NCBI GenBank assembly: GCA_903879335.1 | Contig: CAIRLC010000021.1 | Span: forward strand, 1-64,000 | Direction: 5' to 3' | DNA: 64,000 nucleotides | DNA from: an uncultured Pseudomonadota bacterium | GTDB lineage: Bacteria; Pseudomonadota; Gammaproteobacteria; Steroidobacterales; Steroidobacteraceae | Shown here: positions 43,621-52,021 of the stretch, one piece after another | How positions within the stretch are numbered: the stretch's first letter is position 1 | How the letters are laid out: the number at the start of each line of letters is the position of its first letter | Made by a program: the position numbers and the translations under genes | The notes under the pieces: model-generated | The model's input: only the letters and a program-made list of their open reading frames with translations | Told to the model about the DNA's origin: nothing | The model's database searches: none

Positions 43621-45809
43621 TTCAGATTCTGCGCCTCCGCCTTTTCGCAGTCTTAGCTGTGCTGTGCAGCGCGCTCAGTCCGAGCGCTATGGCCACCCCC
43701 GCACAAGCGCGACCGAAGACCTGTCTAGTGCTCTCCGGCGGCGGTGCCCGCGGGATCGCTCACATTGGTGTCCTTAAAGCGCTGGAAGAGATGCGCATTC
43801 CAATCGACTGTGTGGTGGGCACAAGTGCCGGAGCAATCATCGGCGGGGCCTACGCATCAGGCGCCTCACCCCAAGAAATAGAAACGATGATCCGCGCCGC
43901 GGACTGGGACCTGCTGCTGTCAGACCAACCCGTCCGCGCGGATCGATCGGTCTATACGAAAGAGGTCGAACGGGAGCACCTCTTGAGTGCGGAGGTAGGC
44001 ACTCGAGCCCGTGGCCTGACATTGCCTCGCGGGCTGGTCGCGGGACAGCATCTCCAGTACTACCTGCAAAGCTTAGTCGCCCCGAGTCGCGGCGGAGATT
44101 TTGACCGTCTGCCCATTCCCTACCGTGCACTCGCCACCGACTTCGAAAATGGTCGTTTAGTCGTGCTCGACCACGGCGATCTTGCCGCGGCTATACGAGC
44201 TTCCATGTCAGTGCCGGGTGCTTTTGCGCCGGTAGAAATTGATGGTCACGTTTTAGTGGATGGCGGTTTGGTCAGAAATATCGGTATTGATGTCGCGCGT
44301 GGTTTAGGTGCCGAGAGGTTGATCGTTGTCAATGCAGGCACGCCACTGATGAAACGTTCCGAGATCGACTCACTCGTCGACTCCGCCGGACAAATGCTAC
44401 GTATTTTGACGAACCAGAATGTAGAGGCGTCACTCGCGACTTTAGGCCCCGACGATATTCTGATTGAACCGACACTGGGCACTCTCTCTTCGACGGACTT
44501 CGCCAACGGCTACCGCTGGATCGCTGCGGCCGAAACGGCGACTCGACGCAGCGGCCGCGATCTGGCGAGCCTGGCGGTGGATGCAGTCGCTTATGAGGCC
44601 TGGCGTCACCGCCAGCGCATTGCTCGCTCTACGCCAGCGCCGAACCATATCGAAGTGGATGTCTCCGGGCTGAAACGGATCCCGGCTAGCGCTATCCAAG
44701 CGACCATCGGGATCGCGCCGTCTGACGTCGATAAGACCGTAGGCGCATTATTGGCCACCGATGATTTTGAAACGGTCAAAGGTCATATCCGTAATGATGA
44801 AACCGGTACGACGTTGGTACTTGAGCCGATTGAGAAGTCCTACGGGCCCGATTACCTACGCGCTGGCATCGAACTGGGGACCGATTTCGCCGGTGACAGT
44901 GACTTTTTAGTCACGGTGGACCATCGGGCCACTTGGCTAACGTCGCATGATTTGGAATGGCGAAATCGAGCCAGCTTTGGCCGAGTTAACGCGCTGCGCT
45001 CGCAGTTAAGAGTGCCCATTGATACCGGCAGACAGTGGTTTTGGGGACCAGAATTGGAGGCATCCGAGCGACTGCGGGATGTCTTCCATAGCAATGCGGA
45101 CTCCGCTCGCTTTCGACTTCATGAAGAATCGGCCGCCGTGTTTCTTGGCCGTACGTTTGGCACTGTCGGCGAACTGGTCGTTGGTATTGAAAAAGGGACC
45201 GACGCGGCTCGCTTGGCCGTGGGAACTGCAACGATTCCACCGTCCCGTCTGTCAACCGGCGTTTTTCGCGCTCGCCTGACGCTTGATCAACTCGACAACC
45301 TCGATTTTCCAACACGCGGGTATCTGTTTCGGTCTGACGTACGAATCGCTGATTCTGCATTAGCCAGTCGCGAAATATATCGGCGATGGTCGACTGAGTA
45401 TTCGACAGCCTTCGGTAGTCACAACGCGAGCATCCTCTTGACTGCACGCTATGAGACCGCGCTATCGACGGCACTGCCGCTATCTCAGGCCTTCGTGTTG
45501 GGTGGTTTTCAGGAACTATCGGGCCTCGCTGAGCAGCAAGTCTTAGCTGATCAAGTAGCGTTCGTGCGAGCGATCTATCGAACTCGATTCTTACACGGCA
45601 ATGCCCTACTGCCTGATTTGTATGCTGGCGTTTCGCTGGAAGCGGCTGATGTGCAACGACCCTATGACCTGACGGCCGCTAAACACCTCTTTGGTGGTTC
45701 CGTATTCTTATCGGCACAGTCTCCCCTCGGCCAGTTGTACTTAGGTACAGGCGCCGCGAGCGGAGGTCACGGCGCCGTCTACCTGTTCGTAGGCCGTCCG
45801 TGGCCCTAA
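43617..45809 (+). CDS. PlpD-like patatin phospholipase autotransporter (type Vd)
   Basis: This 730-residue protein has a signal peptide (about 1-32). The patatin domain (about 35-300) has the oxyanion loop SGGGARGIAHIG, the Ser nucleophile in GTSAGA and the Asp of DGG. A POTRA-like region follows (about 345-410, IEVDVSGLKRIPASAIQATI), then an outer-membrane barrel (about 415-730) ending GHGAVYLFVGRPWP. This is the architecture of Pseudomonas PlpD, a secreted class A1 phospholipase of type Vd. GTG start overlapping the previous stop (GTGA). Confidence 0.92.
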   Translation: MIQILRLRLFAVLAVLCSALSPSAMATPAQARPKTCLVLSGGGARGIAHIGVLKALEEMRIPIDCVVGTSAGAIIGGAYASGASPQEIETMIRAADWDLLLSDQPVRADRSVYTKEVEREHLLSAEVGTRARGLTLPRGLVAGQHLQYYLQSLVAPSRGGDFDRLPIPYRALATDFENGRLVVLDHGDLAAAIRASMSVPGAFAPVEIDGHVLVDGGLVRNIGIDVARGLGAERLIVVNAGTPLMKRSEIDSLVDSAGQMLRILTNQNVEASLATLGPDDILIEPTLGTLSSTDFANGYRWIAAAETATRRSGRDLASLAVDAVAYEAWRHRQRIARSTPAPNHIEVDVSGLKRIPASAIQATIGIAPSDVDKTVGALLATDDFETVKGHIRNDETGTTLVLEPIEKSYGPDYLRAGIELGTDFAGDSDFLVTVDHRATWLTSHDLEWRNRASFGRVNALRSQLRVPIDTGRQWFWGPELEASERLRDVFHSNADSARFRLHEESAAVFLGRTFGTVGELVVGIEKGTDAARLAVGTATIPPSRLSTGVFRARLTLDQLDNLDFPTRGYLFRSDVRIADSALASREIYRRWSTEYSTAFGSHNASILLTARYETALSTALPLSQAFVLGGFQELSGLAEQQVLADQVAFVRAIYRTRFLHGNALLPDLYAGVSLEAADVQRPYDLTAAKHLFGGSVFLSAQSPLGQLYLGTGAASGGHGAVYLFVGRPWP

Positions 45810-46654
45810 GCGATCGACGGCGACACCGACGACTGCTGACGATTGCTGTTCTAGTTGGCCTGATCGCTGCACACCTCGTCGCCGTCTACGCCTATTACAC
45901 CCAAGCGCGGCAGCAAGCCCTGCTGGTTACGTTTCTTGAGGCTCGGGAGCAGTGGAAGGATGGCCATCTCGACGAAGCAGCGGCAACCTACAGCCATTTT
46001 CTGGCTGCTCGACCAACGGTCGCGTGGCCCATCGTCCTCATCCGCCACTACCCCAATGCCGCTGACGCGTGGTACCTGCTTGGGCGCGTTGAGTCGGATC
46101 GCCACGAAACCGATGCAGCCTTGGCAGCCTATGCTCAGTCCATGGCGAGTGGCGGGCGTGGCGCCCGGGAAACTCGCGAGTTACTTCTGACAAGCGGCCG
46201 TCTGTCCGAGTTGCTCAATTGGGCCACCAAACAGCTAGAGGGTGAGACCGTCTCACCGCAACCGCTCAAAGATCGCGCAGCGGCGCTGTTCGAATTAGGG
46301 CGCCCACAGGACGCGCTGCAGGACTATAGGGCAGCCATCGCGCGCTTACCGAACTGGCGTCGGCAAGTCGACCCGGCTGCACCCGCGGGTTTATCGGGGG
46401 AGGAGGCCGACCTTTGGAATCTATATGCCGCCGCTGCGCTCGCCGCAGGAGATCGTCCCACGGCCGTCGCAGCCTGTGCAGGCCTGACCGCGCGCCAAGC
46501 CAAAACAGCTCAACTAGACCGCCTCTGCCGCGCTCTCATTGCGCAACATGATGGCCAGGCAGGCATCGCCAAATCGATACTCAAAGGCTACCTGCCGCCA
46601 GCAGCCGAACACGAATGGTTGATTCGCGATCTCGTTCGGGACACGGCTCCTTAG
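45800..46654 (+). CDS. Membrane-anchored TPR-like protein
   Basis: This 284-residue protein has one N-terminal transmembrane helix (TIAVLVGLIAAHLVAVYAYY, about 13-32). Tetratricopeptide-like helices follow (FLEAREQWKDGHLDEAAATY, AWYLLGRVESDRHETDAALA, DRAAALFELGRPQDALQDY). It should be a periplasm-facing scaffold. The GTG start overlaps the patatin gene by ten bases, making it the fourth member of the coupled unit and a candidate partner of the autotransporter. No characterised homologue is recognised. Confidence 0.8.
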   Translation: MALSDRRRHRRLLTIAVLVGLIAAHLVAVYAYYTQARQQALLVTFLEAREQWKDGHLDEAAATYSHFLAARPTVAWPIVLIRHYPNAADAWYLLGRVESDRHETDAALAAYAQSMASGGRGARETRELLLTSGRLSELLNWATKQLEGETVSPQPLKDRAAALFELGRPQDALQDYRAAIARLPNWRRQVDPAAPAGLSGEEADLWNLYAAAALAAGDRPTAVAACAGLTARQAKTAQLDRLCRALIAQHDGQAGIAKSILKGYLPPAAEHEWLIRDLVRDTAP

Positions 46655-47598
46655 CGAGACCGTGAACCATTGACCAATTGCGCAATCCGGATCGCGGTAC
46701 TCAACGCGGCTCGCCCTTCTCGCCCACCCACCAGCGGTGCTGACCCAGAACTTATCGAGTCTGCGAAGGCCTGTATCTCGGCCAGTAGCGCATCACCCTG
46801 CTCGTAGGTACGCTCGTCGATGACCACCTGAGGCGTTCCGGATTCAGTGGGTGCTGCACCCTTGCGAATGACCGTGAGTACCTTCTGACCTAAATCAACC
46901 GAGACGTAACGCTCATCATCAAAAATACGAAGTTTTCGCTCGGTTTTTAGGCTGACTCGACTCGCCGTGACATTCGCCACACATCCTGATTCGAAGCGGA
47001 TACGGGCATTAGCAATATCGATGTCTTCAGAAAAAACGGCCGTACCAATGGCGTCGATGTCAGTGATCGGCGAACGCACGATGCTCTGAATCAAATCGAT
47101 GTCATGGATCATCAGGTCCAGCACGACACTGACGTCCGTTCCACGTTGCTTGAACGGCGCCAAGCGGGCCGACTCAATAAAACGCGGCGCAGTGACCAAA
47201 CCCTCAGTCGCCCGAACGGCCTCATTAAACCGCTCAAGATGCCCGACTTGGAGTACGCGACGCGCACGGTCAGCCACCTCGATCAAATCTGTCGCTTCCT
47301 CAACCGTCGTGGTGATCGGTTTTTCGACCAACACATGAATACCGGCGAGCAAACAGGCACGGGCAATTTCGTGATGCAGCGGGGTGGGGGTCACGATTGA
47401 CACTGCATCGACTCGCCCGAGTAGTTGCCGCCAATCCGCAACGGCTTCGACCCCTAATTCCGTACCGACTCGGATACGGGCATCTTCAACAGGGTCGGCG
47501 ACCGCAACTAACTCACAACCCGCCAGCGACTTCCACTTTTGGGCATGAAATCGTCCGAGATATCCCGCTCCAATCACAGCTGCCCGAATGAGGGTCAT
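46651..47598 (-). CDS. Gfo/Idh/MocA-family oxidoreductase
   Basis: This 315-residue NAD(P)-dependent sugar dehydrogenase has the Rossmann motif AVIGAGYLGRFHAQKW, the EKPI catalytic loop and LQVGHLERFNEAVRA. A close family relative is GnnA, the UDP-GlcNAc 3-dehydrogenase that starts GlcN3N formation in some lipid A pathways. No GnnB aminotransferase gene adjoins it, so that role is only a possibility. GGAG eight bases before ATG 47598 sets the start. Confidence 0.85.
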   Translation of the reverse strand: MTLIRAAVIGAGYLGRFHAQKWKSLAGCELVAVADPVEDARIRVGTELGVEAVADWRQLLGRVDAVSIVTPTPLHHEIARACLLAGIHVLVEKPITTTVEEATDLIEVADRARRVLQVGHLERFNEAVRATEGLVTAPRFIESARLAPFKQRGTDVSVVLDLMIHDIDLIQSIVRSPITDIDAIGTAVFSEDIDIANARIRFESGCVANVTASRVSLKTERKLRIFDDERYVSVDLGQKVLTVIRKGAAPTESGTPQVVIDERTYEQGDALLAEIQAFADSISSGSAPLVGGREGRAALSTAIRIAQLVNGSRSR

Positions 47599-47775
47599 AG
47601 GAACTCCGAAAAATCCAACTAAGGTCAACACCTAGGCATGCGGCCTAGATGGGGTGTGCGGTCGATTCTCGCCGATTTTGATGCGCAGCGCTTATCGTCT
47701 AGGCCCAGAACCTCACCCGGTGACCGAGCCATTCCATCCGGATCAGTACAACTCACTATCGTGGGTTTTAGGGGA

Positions 47776-47806
47776 TTGACTACTCTGGCGCTCAATCAAG
47801 AATAAT
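47776..47806 (+). promoter_or_regulatory. Possible sigma-70 promoter of the BLUF gene
   Basis: TTGACT at 47776-47781 and AATAAT at 47801-47806 are 19 bases apart, about 36 bases before the BLUF start. The spacing is longer than optimal, so the call is weak. Confidence 0.35.
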
Positions 47807-47841
47807 CACCACAGCGGTACAGGCCGCCGGAGTCTAGGTTC

Positions 47842-48273
47842 GTGAATTCACTCCAACACCTCTGTTATACGAGCAATGCCACGCGACCTCTTACGCCGGT
47901 TGACCTCGAACGATTGCTGGTCAGCGCTCGAGTGTTCAACGGCACCCAAGGCGTCACGGGCGTTCTGCTGCATCACGACGGCTCGTTTTTACAGTACCTC
48001 GAGGGGCCTACGGACGGCCTGCAGAGAGTCTACCAAAGGATCCAAGAGAGCCCTTTGCATACCGATTTGTTTGAATTATTGGGCGGCTGGCTCGACGAGC
48101 GTGTCTTCCCGGAATGGCAAATGGGCTCCACGCGCGTCGCTGAGTCTACGGTGCTATCTCTGCGACATGCCTCGTGGCAAATGCTCAGTAATCCCTACGG
48201 GCACCACCCAATACTGTCTCCTGGATTACTTCTGCTACGCGCGCATTTTGGATTTTTGCAGTCGAGTGTTTAA
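47842..48273 (+). CDS. BLUF-domain blue-light photoreceptor
   Basis: This 143-residue short BLUF protein has all light-sensing residues at the spacing of AppA: Tyr9, Asn33, Gln51, Trp92 and Met94. The FAD-binding helices are VDLERLLVSARVFNGTQGVT and DLFELLGGWLDERVFPEWQM. After the domain comes a C-terminal cap of about 45 residues, as in PixD/SlrA-type proteins, and no enzymatic output. It therefore signals by protein contact. GTG start, with GGAG 12 bases and TAGG seven bases upstream. No partner gene is adjacent. Confidence 0.92.
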   Translation: MNSLQHLCYTSNATRPLTPVDLERLLVSARVFNGTQGVTGVLLHHDGSFLQYLEGPTDGLQRVYQRIQESPLHTDLFELLGGWLDERVFPEWQMGSTRVAESTVLSLRHASWQMLSNPYGHHPILSPGLLLLRAHFGFLQSSV

Positions 48274-48437
48274 TCGCGCGAACTCAGGCCGAAGGTGATT
48301 GCCGCCTAATCCGGCTCAGGCAGGTGGATGGAGACCTGATGTCCCGGCCTGGCCTTGAAGTGTTAATGTTTCCGCCGACCGACTAACCACGCGTGCCGGA
48401 TGGCACGGCACGCCGTAACGCTTGGGGGGATTGCCGG

Positions 48438-49631
48438 ATGAGTATCGATATCAATGCCGCAACAGCAGCGTATGTAGATGCCCTAGGACCGGAGCGCCTC
48501 GCCCGCGCGGCGGCGTACACCACCGGGGCGCACTGGATGTTACTCGGATCCTTTTTGGTGTCGATCCTGACGGCCTACCTGATCGCCCGCAGCGGTGTAT
48601 TGCGCCATCGCTTGGTGCACAAAGATGGTTCCCCGAACAGCAGAGCGGCGCGCAGTGCAGCCGTATTTTTAGTGCTGACCAGCCTCCTCTCACTACCTTG
48701 GACCGTGTACGATAGTTGGTGCCGTGAGCATGAATACGGTCGTTCAAGCCAACCCCTCGGTGACTTCCTCGGACAATGGGCACTCGGCACAGCGATCTCG
48801 ACCTTGATCGGTGCGGCACTCATCACCGCGATCTATATTTTTCTGCGACGCTCCGGCCGCGTCTGGTGGATGTGGGCCACGGGCGTGGTCGCAGTTGGTA
48901 TGGCGGTGTTGATGTTGGCGGCTCCAGTCCTTATCGAGCCCTTGTTTAACACCTTCAAGCCCTTGCCGGCCGGCGTCGTTCGCGATGCACTGGTCCCCAT
49001 GGCCATCGAGGCAGGTGTACCAACAGACCACATTTTCGTCTACGACGGCTCGCGCCAATCTAACAACTTCACCGCCAATGCGGGCGGCATAGGCTCAACC
49101 GCGCGGATTGCGGTATCCGACGTCGCTTTTAAGGATGCGACCTTGGCCGAGGTCCGAGGCGTGACCGGTCACGAAATTGGTCATTACGTCCTCAAGCATT
49201 CGCAGTGGGGGATTTTGCTCACCAGTGTGATGGCCCTCATTTGTTTTCTGATTGCTGAGCGCGCATATCCGGCAGTCGCTCGTGCACTCAAGATCAAGGC
49301 CGAATTTTCCGATCCCGTGGGGATACCGGCTCTTGCCGTCACGCTATCGATCGTTGGCTTTATCGCCACTCCGTTTCAGAACAGCATGTCGCGTTACTTC
49401 GAATCGGCGGCGGATCGTTATTCTCTCGAGCATGTCGGCGAAGCCGACGGGCTGGCTACTGCACTGGTAAAGACGGCTGACTACCGGAACCCAAGGCCGT
49501 CGCAGATCGAAGAAGTGATCTTTTATGATCATCCGTCCGTCGAGCGGCGCGTTCGTGATGCAATGATCTGGAAGGCGGCGCATAGCCCGGATGCAAGTCC
49601 GTCAGCGTCGCCTGCCACGCCAAACGAGTAA
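48438..49631 (+). CDS. M48 (Ste24-like) integral-membrane zinc protease
   Basis: This 397-residue protein has several N-terminal hydrophobic spans, the zinc motif GHEIGHYVLKHS and the third ligand in ESAADRYSLEH, matching CAAX-protease-like M48 enzymes. These act in membrane protein quality control in bacteria. ATG 48438 gives a protein beginning MSIDINAAT; a frame is open to 48393. It is followed after 15 bases by a small membrane protein gene. A second M48 protease is encoded at 60789-61991. Confidence 0.9.
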   Translation: MSIDINAATAAYVDALGPERLARAAAYTTGAHWMLLGSFLVSILTAYLIARSGVLRHRLVHKDGSPNSRAARSAAVFLVLTSLLSLPWTVYDSWCREHEYGRSSQPLGDFLGQWALGTAISTLIGAALITAIYIFLRRSGRVWWMWATGVVAVGMAVLMLAAPVLIEPLFNTFKPLPAGVVRDALVPMAIEAGVPTDHIFVYDGSRQSNNFTANAGGIGSTARIAVSDVAFKDATLAEVRGVTGHEIGHYVLKHSQWGILLTSVMALICFLIAERAYPAVARALKIKAEFSDPVGIPALAVTLSIVGFIATPFQNSMSRYFESAADRYSLEHVGEADGLATALVKTADYRNPRPSQIEEVIFYDHPSVERRVRDAMIWKAAHSPDASPSASPATPNE

Positions 49632-49646
49632 CTTGAGATTATTCTT

Positions 49647-49919
49647 ATGAGCCGAGCCAAACACTTTGATTCGCGTATCGAACTAAAGCGGGCACTACTG
49701 GGGCTTGGTCTTGGCCTCGTGCTTGTACCGTTATTCGTGTTTGTCTTTGGCCGCATCGCGCTCGGCCCGTATGAAGGATCTATTGGCGAATTTCTCGCAA
49801 CGCTCTATTTAGATCTGCTTAAAGGCTCACCGGGCGCCGTCGGTCTGGTCCTCGGACCGTACGGTCTCTACGTCATCGCTCGAGTCACGTGGTTGCTCGC
49901 GGAGCGCGTCGGCCGCTGA
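49647..49919 (+). CDS. Small membrane protein of unknown function
   Basis: This 90-residue protein has two likely transmembrane helices (LLGLGLGLVLVPLFVFVFG at about 17-35, and PGAVGLVLGPYGLYVIARV at about 62-80). It lies 15 bases after the M48 protease gene, so the two are probably co-transcribed. No family recognised. The hairpin at 49902-49932 overlaps its stop. Confidence 0.65.
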   Translation: MSRAKHFDSRIELKRALLGLGLGLVLVPLFVFVFGRIALGPYEGSIGEFLATLYLDLLKGSPGAVGLVLGPYGLYVIARVTWLLAERVGR

Positions 49920-49932
49920 AGCCGACGCGCTC
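49902..49932. terminator. Bidirectional hairpin between convergent genes
   Basis: A 12-bp perfect stem (GAGCGCGTCGGC with its complement) and a seven-base loop span the stop codon of the small membrane protein gene and lie just before the 3' end of the M28 peptidase gene. Confidence 0.6.
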
Positions 49933-49939
49933 GCAACAC

Positions 49940-51583
49940 TCAGTGTTCCGCGGCGCGACTGGTGTTGCGAATCGCGCGAAACTCGCTTTTCGCGTACCAC
50001 TCCGGCCAATGGCGTTCATTCGCCACCTTGGAGCCTACCGCGTAGAGCAACTGGAGATCCTCGACGATGCCGGAGACATCCCAGTCCTTCGAATACTCGT
50101 CGGATGGCTTGTGATAGCGATTGGCGGTGTAATCATCCTTAAAGGCCTGTCCGAAGCCCGCCGGATGCGTCACGGAATCGATACCAGTCTCTGTGTACAG
50201 CGAAGGGACACCGTGCTTGGCCAGATTGAAGTGGTCTGAACGGAAATAGTGCCCTTTTTCAGGTTCTGCATCCGGTCGGATCACGCGTGACTGCGTGGCG
50301 GCGGCGGCCTTCAAGTCATCTTCAAGCTCCGACGATCCATAGCCGACGACCTCAATATCATGCGTACGACCCAGCGGGAACATCGCATCAATATTGATTG
50401 CAGCAGCCGTTTTCGCCAGCGGGATGACCGGATTCTGGCCGTAGTAGGCGGAGCCAAGGAGGCCCGACTCCTCGGCGGTCACCGCGACGAATACGATCGA
50501 ACGATCAGGTCGCTTGCCAGCCTTAAACGCCTTGGCAATTTCGAGAATGCCGGCAACGCCCGTCGCATTGTCCACAGCGCCGTTATAAATCGTGTCCCCG
50601 GTTCCGCCCGAATCCTTTGAATTGCCGAAATGGTCCCAGTGGGCCATATAGAGCACATATTCATCGGGATGGCGCGCACCCGTTAAGACACCGACCACAT
50701 TCGCGGATTGCGTGCGTCGAACCGTGTTCCTTAACGCCACCGAGGCGGATAGCTGCAATGGGACCGGTTTAAAGCCGGGCGTTGTCGCCGCCTTTTCCAT
50801 GGCATCTAAATCCCGCCCCGCGAGCTGGAATAGCTTGCGGGCCGAATCGTTGCTGATCCAGCCCTCCACCGCTGCCCTTGCGGCGTGTCCATCGGCAGCA
50901 TCCGGCTCGAGCAGCGGCCCAGTATTGCTGTTGCGTACCACATCCCACCCGTAGGCCGCAGGACCCGTCTGGTGGATGATCAGCGCGCCCTCGGCCCCCT
51001 GGCGCATGGCCTCCTCGTATTTGTAGGTCCAGCGTCCGTAATAGGTCATGTTTTTGCCGCGGAATAACGCGGGATCACGGTACCCAGGATCATTGACGAG
51101 AATCACGGCCGTCTTGCCGTGCATATCGATCCCCGCATAATCGTCCCAGCCATATTCCGGAGCGTGGATGCCGTGCCCAACGAAGACGAGGGGGCTCTGG
51201 GACAAACCAGCGGTCTCGCGTACCCGACGCGTCCAGACGACGGCGTCATCGGCATAGGCAAGGGTCAGTTTCCCGTTGGCGCCGTTGATCTCGAGTTGCG
51301 CTGAGGGGTCGGCTTTGATCTCGACCAGCATCACCGGTTGGCGATAACCGTCCGCTCGGGCCGGCTTCAGGCCTAAGTGCTTAAATTCAGATTCGATCCA
51401 ATTAAGGGTCTTCACCTCACCCGCCTGACCGGGTTTGCGACCCTCAAAGGCATCGGAGGACAAGGTGGCCACCGACGCTCTAAAGCCTGCGTCCGTGAGC
51501 CCAGGCGTGGGCGGGACGGCTAATGCCGCGGACACGATCCCCAAGGACGCAAGCGCGCCCAGCCAGTACAACCGTGATTTCAT
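49940..51583 (-). CDS. Exported M28 zinc aminopeptidase with PA domain
   Basis: This 547-residue protein has a signal peptide (LYWLGALASLGIVSAALA). A PA-type insert follows (VGHGIHAPEYGWDDYAG, KTAVILVNDPG), then the M28 core with zinc ligands in AHWDHFG, VDNATGVAG, TAEESGLLG, NIDAM and the terminal HKPSDEY. It trims peptides in the periplasm or outside. GGAGGGAG upstream of ATG 51583 sets the start; a frame open to 51910 is not used. It follows a small membrane protein gene after 23 bases. Confidence 0.92.
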   Translation of the reverse strand: MKSRLYWLGALASLGIVSAALAVPPTPGLTDAGFRASVATLSSDAFEGRKPGQAGEVKTLNWIESEFKHLGLKPARADGYRQPVMLVEIKADPSAQLEINGANGKLTLAYADDAVVWTRRVRETAGLSQSPLVFVGHGIHAPEYGWDDYAGIDMHGKTAVILVNDPGYRDPALFRGKNMTYYGRWTYKYEEAMRQGAEGALIIHQTGPAAYGWDVVRNSNTGPLLEPDAADGHAARAAVEGWISNDSARKLFQLAGRDLDAMEKAATTPGFKPVPLQLSASVALRNTVRRTQSANVVGVLTGARHPDEYVLYMAHWDHFGNSKDSGGTGDTIYNGAVDNATGVAGILEIAKAFKAGKRPDRSIVFVAVTAEESGLLGSAYYGQNPVIPLAKTAAAINIDAMFPLGRTHDIEVVGYGSSELEDDLKAAAATQSRVIRPDAEPEKGHYFRSDHFNLAKHGVPSLYTETGIDSVTHPAGFGQAFKDDYTANRYHKPSDEYSKDWDVSGIVEDLQLLYAVGSKVANERHWPEWYAKSEFRAIRNTSRAAEH

Positions 51584-51606
51584 GCAATCTCCCTCCGGGT
51601 TCGGAT

Positions 51607-51894
51607 TTAGCGGGGCCAGTAATGCCAAGCGAGCGCCGCGACGGTGAGCAGCGTCGCGCCCACCGCCCGGTACCGCCATGGCCGCAGCCGCAACACGCCC
51701 ATAAAGGCGTACGACGAAACGAATGCAAGTACCAGAAACAAAAAGAAACTTTGCAATAATGGCGCGTATTCGCGGGCCAGCGCTGGATAGTCGTGGCTCA
51801 TCAGTAAAAAAACGGCCAAGACCAGGGCGAGTCCGATGGTGATCGTGACGGCGGAGCCCATGATGATGCCAACGAGAACGGCCAGCGGGGTCAT
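51607..51894 (-). CDS. Small membrane protein upstream of the M28 peptidase
   Basis: This 95-residue protein has about three hydrophobic segments (LAVLVGIIMGSAVTITIGLA, FFLFLVLAFVSSYAFMGVL and AVGATLLTVAALAWHYW). AGGAG eight bases before ATG 51894 supports the start over the longer frame to 51981. It probably forms an operon with the peptidase gene. Function unknown. Confidence 0.7.
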   Translation of the reverse strand: MTPLAVLVGIIMGSAVTITIGLALVLAVFLLMSHDYPALAREYAPLLQSFFLFLVLAFVSSYAFMGVLRLRPWRYRAVGATLLTVAALAWHYWPR

Positions 51895-52021
51895 TTCGTG
51901 ACTCCTGCATCGGCCGACTTGATCCGGATGCCCCTGTTCCCTACCCTGCTCAACATGCTTCACCTCAAAATCGCGACGCAAGACGCGGCTTACCCCACCT
52001 GCGGGACGCTAGTCTAACCCC

